A DNA stretch of 64,000 nt, from NCBI GenBank assembly GCA_024305405.1, contig JAKNDB010000079.1, positions 1,928,501 to 1,992,500 of the forward strand, in the 5' to 3' direction. Below, one piece after another: positions 25,301-41,200 of the stretch (the first letter of the stretch is position 1; each line of letters starts with the position of its first letter). This stretch comes from Dirofilaria immitis (lineage: Eukaryota; Nematoda; Chromadorea; Rhabditida; Onchocercidae). The position numbers and the translations under genes are program-made. The notes beneath the pieces were generated by a model that was not told where the DNA came from, did not search any database, and saw nothing but the letters and a program-made list of their open reading frames with translations.

Positions 25301-25985
25301 ACACTTCTCTCTAATTTTGTCGAAAAATTATTAGTCAGTTTCTAAAATCTCTTGCTTGATCATCAATTTATTTTCATAATTAAAAAGACATCATGATTTA
25401 ATTATATTTCATAAATATTTTTTAGGGTTTGGTTGAATTGTTAGAAACGTCCCCATCATTACGTGTTTTAAATGTTGAGTCAAATTTCATAACACCAGAA
25501 TTACTGGCAAAATTGTTGCGTGCTACACTTGCCACTCAAAATCTGACCGAATTTCACGCTGAAAATCAGGTATTTTTTACTTTCTGACTACTGCTGTTGT
25601 AATTTTTGATTTCATCTGTTATTGGTAACTGCTCTGTAGTAATTACTATATCTTTTATTATCGATTATGCCCCAAAATTTGCATAATAAAATAAAACTTT
25701 ATACTCATCAAGCTGTACTGTATCACTTCTCATCAAATGTATCAACACAGTGAATTCATTTGAAATGTCCATTTTGGGAAGGCTGTTGCCTGTTGCTATT
25801 TCATTTTCTGTTTACAGCGAGCAAGCGTGTTAGGAAATCAAATAGAGATGGATATGATGCTTACAGTAGAGGAGAATGAATCACTGTTGCGTGTTGGTGT
25901 ATCCTTTCAATCAATGGAAGCACGTCACCGAGTTTCGGAAGCCCTTGAACGAAATTATGAAAGACGTTGGTTCCATTATCAATAA
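22372..25985 (+). CDS. unc-94: Tropomodulin, actin pointed-end capping protein
   Basis: Caps actin filament pointed ends together with tropomyosin, in muscle thin filaments and epithelial cortex. Exons: 22372-22388, 23034-23211, 23490-23649, 23920-24112, 24698-24813, 24926-25088, 25426-25569, 25818-25985. The corrected length is 379 residues, near the family norm. The tiny first exon (MSGTT plus two bases) was chosen because its phase fits the next exon exactly, giving MSGTTNYYSEETR. Seen: an N-terminal segment with KIYGKELRDLDDADLEGLL; the tropomodulin-type NSLLPPSQRCRNQTSKQPTG; VPFSPGIKRGKIYEP; the conserved start of the C-terminal LRR cap, LVDLAGILGMHNLLNQSQYYNAL; and LRR text including KKLSLANTAISDQEA and LRVLNVESNFITPELL. 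Exon 4 has a one-base frame loss in the A-run at 23960-23963; adding one base makes the whole sum divisible by three. The alternative name is tmd-1. Another isoform may start elsewhere. Confidence 0.92.
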
Positions 25986-28443
25986 AGATTCTTAGAGAAT
26001 CTCCATTGTATGCAATATTTAAATGCATAGATTTTGAATCGGAATGGTAAATTTCAGAAAGTAAGGAAATATTATTTTTTCAGTGCGACTTCGACGGCTA
26101 GGTAAGGAACCACAGGAATGATGAATGGTATTGGGCAGCAGGTTCTCGATTGCATGATTGTTTCCATACGTTCATTTTGATACTTTTTAAAAAGCTTTAG
26201 ACGCTGTACCATCTTTAGTATTTTTCTTATTTTTGAACCGTCAACGGCTTGTCAGTGAACGAATTTAACATGAATGATTGATACCATAGACTTTCAAGCT
26301 ATTAGCATCCGATATGCAGTTGCCTTACTCTAAAGAAAATCAACTGTATATCGCGATAGTTCTGATAGTTCGTCTGCCTCTATCCTACTTTGCTGTATTA
26401 TTTTTGAGTAATTTAAATGTGGAGCGTGATCGCATTAAAGTTTGTTGTCGAATCCAGCTTCTGAGGCTGAAATATAGGAAGAATTAGGATTCCTCGATTA
26501 TACTCTTTTGTTTATACTTATCTGCATTTTTGTTAAGGAACTTTATCGATGTAATTTGAGCGGTGCACGGTTTAGGTGTTATATTACTAGATTTGTTGCC
26601 AATCAACAACTTGTTTTTTGAATGATATAGTATCCAATTCTAGAAGCTCAAACTTAACTTTAATTTGGTTCAGATATCCTTTTTCCTTATTTCTTGTGAT
26701 GATCATACGTTTTTTTGAGACGACGTTGATACAACTGCTTCATTTCTTCGAGCTTTTAGATTTTTTGAATTATTTAGAATTGTATGCCTCTTTCAGTTGC
26801 TTTTTCATCGTGAAATTCATTGTCATTTTACTGATCCATAGTACCTCCATAATTCGCAGAGTTCAAATAGCAAAATTTATTTTGCATAATGACTTGGCAG
26901 GAAATTAAGATTCTATGGATGGTTCAATGAAATAGAATAGGATTTAACTACGAATTATTTTGCTATGTTTTTAATACGTTATTTTTTTTCATGGCAAATC
27001 ATTTTGCAAAGGATGGCGTTAGCATCGTACGTAGCTTATTTATTATTCGATTAATGGGGAGGGAAATATTTTTAAATGAGATGCCCTTTTTTCGTGATTT
27101 ATCTTTGAGTTCCTTGCGCAGCGAGATCACAAAGAATATGTGTTATTTATATACAGACGCCTCCTAATAGCCACGGGTGACCGTTTTTATATTTTTTTAA
27201 TTGTTTTTTTATATTTTAAAGTGTTATGGTATCTGTTCTCGCTTTTGTGTTATATATTTGTGTATATGCTGATTTCTAACTGTATGTATGCATAGTGAGA
27301 AATTGAAAATATCATTGAAGAAGCTAGAAGTGTACTGCAGTCATATATCATTCAACATATGGATATAATCCTTGAAAACTGGAAACTACATTGGTTCTGA
27401 CAACGGAACCTAATGTTATCATAGCATGCACTGTTATCAAAAACATTTTTCTGATTGTCTTCTAAGACGCCTGGATTAATAATTAATATCCTTCAGATAA
27501 TTCTGAGAATTCCACAGGATGATTTCTTATTCAGCATCGTGAAAGTTTTAAAAGAAAAGGAAAATAATATTGTTAAATTGACTGAATTTTAAGAAGCAAA
27601 TGATCAACAAACGTAATGTTTAATATATCCAAGTACAGCTTATGTCCAATTTATGACGTAATAAAATGCAATGGTCATTATATTTATACAACATTAAAAA
27701 TTACCAGTATTTCTTTTCTCTTCGTGATTTTCAACGTCGGTTTAGCTTAACGATGGAAATATATCAAATTTGATTTCAGTGCTTATATATATAATCTGCA
27801 TCACTATCAAATTCTATAGTCTCGTAAGCAATAACGGCTATTATAAAGTTGGACTGTTTATGTAAAGGTTATTATTGAAGAAATGAGTTCTCTGTAGTCT
27901 CTGAAAATTGGATTTATAGGACCATTCTAAGGAGAGCTCATAAGACTGGACAATATATTCTATTTGTTAGAACAGTTGTCAATTTTCGTTACTTGCGATA
28001 AGAAATCTTTCGAAAGATAAACTTAAAATCTGGTCAGGAAGAACAGGAGAAGAAGATATCTAACTCTCTTATCAGGCAAATCTCTCTTGTAGCAGGCAAA
28101 ATGACAATAAAGAATTGCTCAGACAAGAGCAAAAATACAGAAATTTAAAGAAATGTGGGAAATGTGTTTTGATGCACTTGATTCAAGCATATTAAATAAA
28201 GAACACTAAAATATCACCTAACTGCCTAAAGATGTTTGGGATTCAAATATAAATGAAATAAGTTCAGAATTTATGATAACTAACCGCCAAAAATATGCAA
28301 TAGTCTGAAAGCACAAAAATACGGGTTTGAAAGGCAATTTCACGTCAAAGGATACATCATAAAGACCCGCATTTGTGAGTAAAACAGTAATTAATTGCCT
28401 CATTGTAGTATAGCTATGAAAACAAAAAACAAAAGAGTTACTA
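25986..28443. other. Convergent intergenic region between unc-94 and rab-8
   Basis: About 2.5 kb of AT-rich 3' flank. AATAAA overlaps the unc-94 stop codon (25981-25986), but this is probably not the used poly(A) signal. A hydrophobic open frame at 26618-26908 (+) is likely chance. No gene was recognised. Confidence 0.55.
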
Positions 28444-30124
28444 CTACACAAGTGAACATCTCCAACCCGAAAATAGTGAAGGACTTTTTCTCGGCATTTG
28501 ATGAACAGTTATTCGACCAGTATTTTGGGTAGTGTTCTGCTGTGATGTACGTTCTGTTTTTAATTTTATGTCACGGGCCAACGTGAAAAAGGCCTCCTCG
28601 ACATTGATATTTGCTTTAGCCGATGTTTCCATGAATTTCGTGCCGTATTCTATGGCCAGCTGCAATAAGAAATATCTTTTTAAAAATCGTCTTAATATTG
28701 AATTAGCTACTATTCAGTTCACTTCATTTAAACTTTATAATTCAGTATTCTCTTCGCTTTGGAATGCAGTTGGCTTGGAGCTTCATCACAGTTACTTTTT
28801 CCTAACACAATTGCAAATAGTCTTGCGTGCTCTCTCTCGTAGAAATCTTATCTCCGCAGAATGATTGGGATATTCGGCAAAGTAACATAATAAAATCTTA
28901 ACCTGTTCACCACGTTCTCGTGAAACCTGTCGCCTTTCTTCGACATCGCATTTATTACCGATAATCATTCGATCCACATCCGACGATGCATGTTCCTCGA
29001 TATTTCGAATCCAGTTTTTTATATTATCGAATGATTTCTCATTCGTTATATCATACACCAACATGATCCCCTCAAAGAATTTTTTTCCATAATTACTAAA
29101 CTAGCAGCAATATAGTGGGAATTGTGCAATATGAAAAATAAACTTTGGAAAAATATCAGTATAGCCATACCATAGCTCCTCGATAGTACGCAGTCGTAAT
29201 TGTTCTAAAGCGTTCTTGACCAGCAGTATCCCTGAAAAAAATATTTTATTAGTACATTAAACTCTAACGAAAACAACAAAGTAGTTTTTCAATTATTGCA
29301 ACGGCAGCAGATTGAGCAAATCCACCATTAACCAGATCTTGAATCTTAAACTACGAGATCATAACAAAAAGAATATACGACTGAAATATTTGAGTAAAAT
29401 CAAAAATAACACAGCCAAATGTAATCTTGACAAGAATTTTTATGGTCAACAAAACATCAAGTAAAGAAATATCAATAAAACATGCCATATCTGTAGCTTG
29501 ATTTTCTTGCCATCCAATTCTATTGTTCGTATTTTGAAATCAATACCTTAAATATTTATTCCTTGAACGAATCAATATTAAAGTAATCATTCGGATATAA
29601 ATTTACAAAAATTGTACATACGAATAATTTACCGATGGTGGAGATGAATGAATTATTGAATGAGTCGTCCGAAAATCGAAACAGTACACACGTCTTTCCG
29701 ACACCAGAATCTCCAATGAGAAGTAACTTAAAAAAGAGGACATACTAGAAATAAAGAGATTTCATTAGCTAGTAATACAGAACTCATTTCAAATAGTTTT
29801 AAACTTAACTTTTTCCTTGTAGAATAGAAATGTTGTATCTGCAATCATTTAAAAACTAAATATAAATCCAATATGAATGAAAGAGTTGAAATTTTTAAAT
29901 CACTCATTAGAGTTGTTCAGGGTAAGCTTCTGATATTTCAGATCCAACGCTATTATTGATGCATTGGAAGTAAAATATTTCAATAATTCCTTGAAAGGAA
30001 ACAAATTAAGCATAAGTTTTCATTATAAGCTTATCGAAATTCAGCTAACTACTAGATCAAACCTCGAATTACCTAATGATAAGTAATAACGAACCTTAAA
30101 GAGATAATCGTAGGATTTGGCCAT
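28444..30124 (-). CDS. rab-8: RAB-8 small GTPase
   Basis: A Rab GTPase for post-Golgi exocytosis, polarised transport and cilia. Exons: 30095-30124, 29633-29726, 29486-29546, 29171-29231, 28903-29070, 28444-28659. These total 630 bases, giving 209 residues with no frame break. Seen: [10 protein letters not shown] start; P-loop GDSGVGKT (15-22); effector region [30 protein letters not shown] (63 on); NKCD (121-124); ETSAKA; and the Rab8-typical [24 protein letters not shown]. The C-terminus ends in CSLV, a CaaX-like single-cysteine prenylation signal as in Rab8, not the double cysteine of Rab10. The intron after exon 3 uses a GC donor. The 3' end converges on unc-94, and the 5' end is divergent from the ATP synthase gene. 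Confidence 0.95.
29484..29485 (-). other. rab-8: Non-canonical GC splice donor in rab-8
   Basis: After the exon encoding [19 protein letters not shown], the transcript-strand sequence is atatg|gcatgt, so the intron starts with GC. This boundary restores codon W62 and joins DTAGQE in phase. The acceptor (ttttttcag) is canonical. No in-phase GT donor is available nearby. Confidence 0.75.
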
Positions 30125-30151
30125 CAGTATCAGCCAATTATCCCGATTTAT

Positions 30152-30153
30152 CT
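30152..30153 (-). promoter_or_regulatory. Candidate spliced-leader acceptor of rab-8
   Basis: On the transcript strand, ttattttag precedes the ATG by 27 bases with no upstream exon visible. This is typical of a nematode trans-splice site. Confidence 0.4.
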
Positions 30154-31485
30154 AAAATAATGAAATTTTTATAATTTCATTAAGACTTTTCACTGCAAAT
30201 ATGAATATAACATGATAGTGAAGACCATGCTAACGAGTCAATCTTATTTTCGCGTTTCTGGGATCTAAACAAGGTCGTCTGGAAAGTAGGATGCGAAGAA
30301 GGCCAAAGAGAAGAGATAAATTAAAAGGCATACCAACGCTGATCAATAAACTGACACTTCCCCGACCTATAACAAGTGGTACTACCAAAACACACATCAC
30401 TTTCAAGACTTTTACTACTATTGGCTATTCGATTCCTAACCTAAATCTTTTATGATATTTTAATGACCTGACCTCTATTTCCCATTTATTCTCATTTATT
30501 TACACATTTCTTATTTGTTGTCAATTAGTTCTGCCTTTTTTTCTAACTTTAAGTCTTTTCTGACAATTTGAAAAATCTCTCGTAGATATGTGCTCCTTTT
30601 TATTTTCAACTGAATCTCACTTCTCTTCACTCATAAACACTCTTTATCACTGCTATTTAAAACTCGTGATGAGGAGAAATTAAGCTGGGAGATGAAGACT
30701 AGAAACATGTCTTTCTATGTAGACATACCAAATTTTTATATTGTTTTTCATCAGAATTTTGTTGCATTTAGTGCAGAAGATTCATTCTATTGCCTAAGGG
30801 AGAAAATATGACGTAAAACAATGCATTTATTTAATCAATTTGTTTATTGCATTAAAAATTTCCGCAAATTTTGTGTCTTCGATGATTCCAACATTATTAG
30901 TAATGCGAATGGTAAGTCTATTGATTATAGCATGAAATATTGCGAGAGATATTTATTATTCCTACATCTGTTACACATTAATGCAACTCAGGTTATTATT
31001 GACTGACTCAACAATTATTTTTATCTACCATTTTCAATCAAAAAAATCTTTTTTAAATCGCTAATGGCAAATGCATACATCACATATTATAATAATACTA
31101 ATTATTACTACATAGAGATACATTTGTTTCATGCTGCTACTCTCCAAATAATATACGTTTGTCCGAAGTATACATAATTCGACCTGTTCTGTGACATATA
31201 CATTTATGCGTGTGGATGATTGACGTTAAGTGTTGCCTGGTTTGGTCGACAATATTTGTTGTACGCTATCTCTTGCCGTCGCGGTTGATCATTTGATAGA
31301 TCGCTTCATAAGCCTATCTCGCATTTAACTATTATACTATTTTTAACCCTGTTTAAATTAGGCTTTGAGGACTTATGTTGTTGAGCTTCCTCAATTGTTA
31401 GCATAGCTTTTGTCTGTTCAAATCGTTCGATATTATTGTTCGTTTTCCTTTAAACTTCTCCATCATTTACTTTGAATCAGTTTTC

Positions 31486-31487
31486 AG
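31486..31487 (+). promoter_or_regulatory. Candidate spliced-leader acceptor of the ATP synthase gene
   Basis: The acceptor-like sequence gaatcagttttcag ends 19 bases before the ATG and is preceded by T-rich outron-like sequence. No coding exon is visible upstream. Confidence 0.5.
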
Positions 31488-31506
31488 CAAAGGTGATATC
31501 AGGAAG

Positions 31507-35012
<3,506 letters not shown>

Positions 35013-38000
35013 ATTATGGAGCATCTCGTTATTCGCATTAGTATGAACTAATGAATTCTTTTCCATCTTCATAGATTAAATTCATGTATAATTAGTAGCA
35101 ATAGGTCAGTTGTTATATTCAAGGCGTTTTGCTTTTTGCTTTTCTTATCTCGATGATTGTTACGATGAAATAAATAATGCATCTCCTTGCATTTCCACAG
35201 AGAATATTGTTACAGAAGTGTGTACAGTTTTGCAGCATCCTAAAGTTCCATTTGGATATAACCGGGGAGATGATATAGATTGAAGGGTCGGACAGAAACA
35301 ACTGCGCAGTCATAATGGGGATGATTCAATGATAGTTAAAAATGATAGGAAATTTCGGAGCTTAAAAGTTTTCATGGGTCAATGTATGAAACTGATGTAC
35401 AATAAAAGCAGATGATGTAGGGAAATGTCCTTGAACTGTGGTCGTTGTGCAACATATTTGAGAATTTTTGATAGCCATGGATTAAAAGATGACCTATGAC
35501 ACAGTAGTCGAATTGATTTTATTCATTTAGTGCATAAACAGTATGAGTAATTTCATATCACTGAAATAGTGGGAGAGAAAATAGTTATGATGCAAAAAAT
35601 ATGATAAAGTGTTATTTGAAGTAGCCAATGAATATCATTTATTCTTCTAGCATGCATCGAGATATGGCTGTGAGAATAACAATATAAATTATATTATATT
35701 CAGCAGTTATCATATCATATTTCAAAAGAAATCATTTTGTCGCGAATATTTGTAGCTAAGAAATTACTAACCATTCTTCTACTCGATAATTAAGACGAAT
35801 TAAACGAACTTGAAAATTAGACATAGCAAATCACATCTTCTATACGAAATAAATGATAAATTATTCTTAATTGAGTTATGAATGATCAAACAAGCGTCAT
35901 TTTCCGTTACAACCAATATATATACATATATATATATATATGTTGAACTATAAGAAATGAATCATCAGACCTTTCATTTATCATCATTGTTGAACGGAAA
36001 ATATTAAAACAGAAAGATATGAAAAAAAAACGGAAATTTTCGCTAAATATTTTACAATGAATTATGCCGCTAAATTATACAAAAAGTTTTCCAATCTCGT
36101 CTCGAAATAAATTTCTTGTTCTTTGCTCAAACAGTGCAATAATCGAACGAAGCATCCTAGTTCACATCGTTTCATCTTTTTTTTTTCATATAGATTTTTC
36201 TAACTTAATATTTTATTATTTTCTGCATTTCAAATAAATCACATAGCTGAATCATATATCAATTTATAAATTTATGGTGAATTAAATAATTCATCCTGTT
36301 GCTTGAATGTAAGTTAAATTCCTTTTAAAAAATCAGCTTATTAAAACTTGCTTATAAAATATCTCATTACAGCCTCATTCACATGTTAACACATTCGAAT
36401 CATTTTGCTATTTACATGAACTCTAAAACAAAATCTGCAGGCCTCCTGAGACAATTATTGAAAGCAATCCCGTCTAAGTAATTCATTATTTGAATATAGA
36501 TGTAGAACATGTTTTCCAATCAGGTGAACAAACTGTAAAACAGTAATCGTAACACTGCTGAAGCACCCTCAGTCTCATCAAGTTTATCTGCCGCGACTCC
36601 TAAACGCTAATTATCAGATGCTGCCTTCAACGATCAAGTAGAGTAAACAATTTGTACTTCATAGTTCTATATCCATCACGTTCCGACCGATACCTTTTCA
36701 TATATCATACCGCAAAATTAAATTCAATGGAAGCAGTCGCATCAACTGCGTTATGGTCATAAGATGAGAGAAATACAATATACTACATTTCTCTCATTTC
36801 ATTAACAACAAATTATGAATAAGCAGTATCAAAAAAGAAAAGTGTTCGGCAGGTATTTCGCACCTTTAGAATCTGAATTTTTGCTTACCATATGGTAGTC
36901 GATATTGATTCTATAATTAACACATGGCTTAACTGTTCACAGAAAAATGCTTCTAAATGGTAAATAATGAGAATATAACAAAAGCTTCATTAACTTCAGT
37001 AACAATTGAAGGTGCAAGGTTATCCACAAAACAACTTGCAAAGTTATTCAGAAATGTTGTCCACAGTAGTTGAACAATTTTTGGAATTGAAAATTACAAA
37101 CATAATCATCAATCATAACCAACTAATTCATAAATCATCCAGTAAAACAGAAATAACATAATATTAATTGATTGTCTGAGAGGTCATGAAATTTTCATTT
37201 CCAGTGAAAAGTCTACATATTCTTCAGCATGGCATATCCCTTTTACAATGAAGAAAAGTTCCCAAAATTAATTAAAGAAAAATTCATTGAAAAAAGACCT
37301 AGCTATCGTTAATGTCAATAGCAATAAGTCGGACCATCAATTACTTTGGTTGTAAAACACTGATTCATTTGTTCCATAAACTACATGAGCTAGACAGACT
37401 CCACTCAACACCCAAACACTAACAATTTTATTGTCGACATATGAGCGCATCATTTAACACCCCCACTATCTATCACAATTACAATGTTTATAGGCCTGCT
37501 TAACAATAGACACATTACTTCCTCATTTGCAAAGACGAGTTACAGCTTCGTCAATGCATTGCTACGACTTCCGAGGACGGTTCTGTATAGCTCATATCCT
37601 AAATTTGATTATCAGCTGAAAATAAATGAAGATGAAACCAAAATACAATAGTTGCTATGCACTAATCCAGAACAAACCATACGCTGAGAAAATCTCCTTG
37701 TTTAAATTATCCAACTTAAATGTAACCAGTAAAATAAATTAACTTAAATTGGTGAAAATACAGACAGTGATCGAAAATTCAAGCAATTTCGCCAGATCAA
37801 ATATATCGAAAATTCAAGCAATTTCGCCAGATCAAATATAAGTCAAAAATTTTGTGAAAATCACGAAAGTTTTCCTCACGACTATGGAGCTTCTGAACCA
37901 TCAAAGACGAATAATATTATGCTCCATGAAAAGGCAAAACGCACAAAAATACTGTCGAATTCAAAAGATCTAAGAGCAAAACGGTATAATATTATAACAT

Positions 38001-38215
38001 GATACACAATTAGACTGCAACACAAGACCGCGCCTCAATTTAACTTGTAATCGAAATTCTATAAAAGATTACGATCTGAGATACTTAACCATCAAGGTAA
38101 CAAAACTTGTCAGAAATAAATAATTGAAAAGCCCGAACTGTGGGCACCATAAAATGCGGCAGAAAAAACAAAATGAGAATCATGATAATGTGAATGAGTT
38201 ATAAAAATTCACAAC
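35013..38215. other. Convergent intergenic region between atp-1 and hrpr-1
   Basis: About 3.2 kb of AT-rich sequence. Candidate poly(A) signals for atp-1 are AATAAA at 35169 and 35401. A TA microsatellite lies near 35925 and a perfect 35-bp tandem duplication at 37771-37840. No gene was recognised. Confidence 0.55.
37771..37840. repeat. Perfect 35-bp tandem duplication
   Basis: The unit beginning tcgaaaattcaagcaatt is repeated immediately, at 37771-37805 and 37806-37840, with no mismatch. Confidence 0.9.
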
Positions 38216-41200
38216 TTAAAATGAATTCATATTAACATCAGCTGAGAAATCATCACTGCCAAACTCTCGCTTCGAAGCGGGACCGCCAGCAGCATCACCT
38301 GGTCGTTTAGCGCCTCGAGGTGTCGTTGTTCCACGGCCGCCTCGACCTCCTGTGCCACGACCTCGACCTGCGGAACCACGCGGTTGAAATCCGCTTCCCT
38401 GGAAATATCATTGCCAAGGATCGAATACTTTTGCAATATTTCATTTTCACTTGCATTTAAAACAAAAAATTTAAGGGTTTTCATGTATGCGAACAACAGA
38501 CATGTATCAACCGATATAAAAAATTATTTTTCGAAAACCGACAGGGAAGATAAAAGCAATCAATCTGAGAAATACTCGTACTATATTAATCAAATGACTT
38601 TGATTTTTATTAAAATTGCATCAGATTATTTTACCGGCGAATTTCCTATTCTTTCACTATGGTAGTTACTCATTAACTAGATTTACCAAGTTTTGGTATT
38701 ACAGCTTCGCTCAATGAATTCTAATCTAAACGAGCCATATGAATACATCTTTAAACAAGCTGAAAATGAAACTTGGAGAGTGAAATTAAGTTAATATCAA
38801 ACCCAATTTCAAAAATGAATTCTAAGCTCATGTTTGCAGTAATACCACATTGAAAAAAAAGAAACCAAATGTTTCATAATTCTCATATTTTGCATACAAT
38901 TAACAAAAAGTTTCACATAAGGTTTAACAAACAATTATATCCCTAAAAGCTTAAGCTGTTATTTGCCTCATTCTACATATTTGTGAAATATAACAAATCA
39001 TATTCATAAGGGCGTCACATATCTAAAAATTCCCATCTAAAAGCATACTGGCATGCCACCTCGACCTCCTCGGCCTCCTAATGGCGGTGTGCCATACCCG
39101 TAACCATAAGGGTCAGGACCATAACCATAAGCATCATAGCCATATCCATAAGCACCTGGGGTGCTCCATAACCATATAATTCTTCATAGCCCGCTGAAAC
39201 ATTACTTGAATTCATTTACAGCTATTAAAATTTACGATCATAGAGTGTTTAGAAAAAGAAATTGAGGATCACTAAATAAAAATTAAGATACTTAAGCAAT
39301 ACCATAGGGATCATAACCACTGTAACTAAAATCAGTTGATGCACCGAAACCACCACGTCCGAAACCTGGTGTACCACGCCCGCCTCGTACGCCACGACCA
39401 AAACTGAAATCGCCAAATGCGCCGCGTAAACTACCAAAACCTCGGCCACGTCCACGCATCATTTTTTCTTATCGCTTTGAGGTTTCGCAAGAGAAATGTC
39501 AATTGCGATTCCTTCCAATTCTGTACCGTTGAGTGCTTCCATCGCCTAAGCAAATTTTACAATGAATCGGCATCAAAATGATGTTAAAATTTAAGGGTCT
39601 AGATTGACTCATCAACAATGAAGATTGAAAAATACCTTGATAGCTGGTTCTCTTTCCATAAAATGAATGAAGGCATAATCACGAATTTTTTTGGCTCGAT
39701 CAACCTCACCATAAGCCGAAAACATTTCTTTCAGTTGCTCCTCAGTAACGGCCTCTTTCAGATTCCGTACATATAATACTTTCACTTTTGCCATCGTTTC
39801 CTCATCTGGTTCCTCTTGCTGTTCAGCCCAATCCACCACTAAATCCGAATTCCATGGTCGCAACTTAAAAACAAGAAAATATCTAGTCACTGAAATTTCA
39901 ACAATATGATTTTGGGGAAAAAAAATCCACCTAAACACACTTTTACCATACAAAACTGGAAAGTCAAAATGTCCGCTTTTATCAACCATTAGAATTTTTG
40001 GAAACAATTTATTTCAAAAGTATTGGTAAAGGAACTTACCTTGCCAGCATGAATCTTCCGTTTCGCGTCTGATGCAGTCTTGTGGTCGCAGAAGTCAAGG
40101 AAACAGAAACCACGATTCTTGCGGCTTTCCCTGCATCAGGACTTGAATAAATTATGCAGTCTGTCACGCCCTCTGAAATTTTTATCAATTGAAATAATAA
40201 TAAATCGCATAAACACAAAAAGTTCCTAAGAAAAATAAGACAAAGAAGACAGAATCGCTTACCTGATATGAAATGAATGAAAAAAGACAAACTTACCCGA
40301 AGATACAAAAGTGGTTTTCAAGAAGGCCAGGATGAATTGAAAAGTAATGAACCTAACTGTACCGCACAGAAACTAGGTAAGGACGAACACAACATCATCA
40401 GCTTCTCCAAAATCAAAAATCCTTCCCACGAAAAAAGCCACCTACTGAAGACGTGTGTGAACGAGATTTGGTACCACTTTTGGGCCAAAATTTACCTGTG
40501 TGTTCTTTAAATTCCGCAAGAATTTCCTCTTTTGACTTCGATTTTGGAATGTTCCCAATAAACAGTCGTGTGTTGGCAACGCTCACGTTCACTTTCAGAT
40601 TTTTTCCGGGCATTATTTCGTAACCATCAAACTAGAAACATAGATCAGAACAAATGCAGCTGTTTTTTGCCAAATTTCTCTTTTTTCATGCTCTAAAAAT
40701 TCAGAATTATTTTCCAGAAAGTATTCAAAAATTTTATTTCCAAAATAGGCCTCCCAAATTTTTGTCCCATCCAAAGGTCTTATGCGATCAAGACAAGAGA
40801 AAGAAACAAGAGAAAGTGAAAAAGAGAAGAGATAAGAGATGAAAAATTGCAGCAAAAGAAAGAAACTACGACGTGAAAGAAATTACTTATAACACACTTA
40901 AAATTTTGTGTAAACCCACTGAGCCCTAAGACTTTTTAGTCTCAAATCTGTGTACACATCCACACTTCCCTGGTATAATAGCCATTAGCAGCTTTACTCA
41001 ATTTAAGAAGTTAATGAAACAAGATCTACTTTCCATTTTAAAGGATGTTGCTAAGTTCCATTAACGCAATCAACACATTTACTTTTCTAAGGAACAATTA
41101 GTTAATCAGCAATCACCAAATATCAACCGGATGTGGGTCAACTTGATATATATTTAATTGCAGTTGTTAAATATACTTTTTACGATACTCAATCTCAAAT

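Larger units (their letters stand above)
30125..31506. promoter_or_regulatory. Divergent promoter region between rab-8 and the ATP synthase gene
   Basis: This 1.4 kb must carry the 5' control sequences of both genes. Acceptor-like sites sit just before both start codons. No other gene was seen; an open frame at 30821-31006 is unremarkable. Confidence 0.6.

Noticed and set aside
26618..26908. 96-residue hydrophobic open frame after unc-94
   Set aside because: Phe/Ile/Leu-rich frames arise often in T-rich DNA; there is no splice context or family match.
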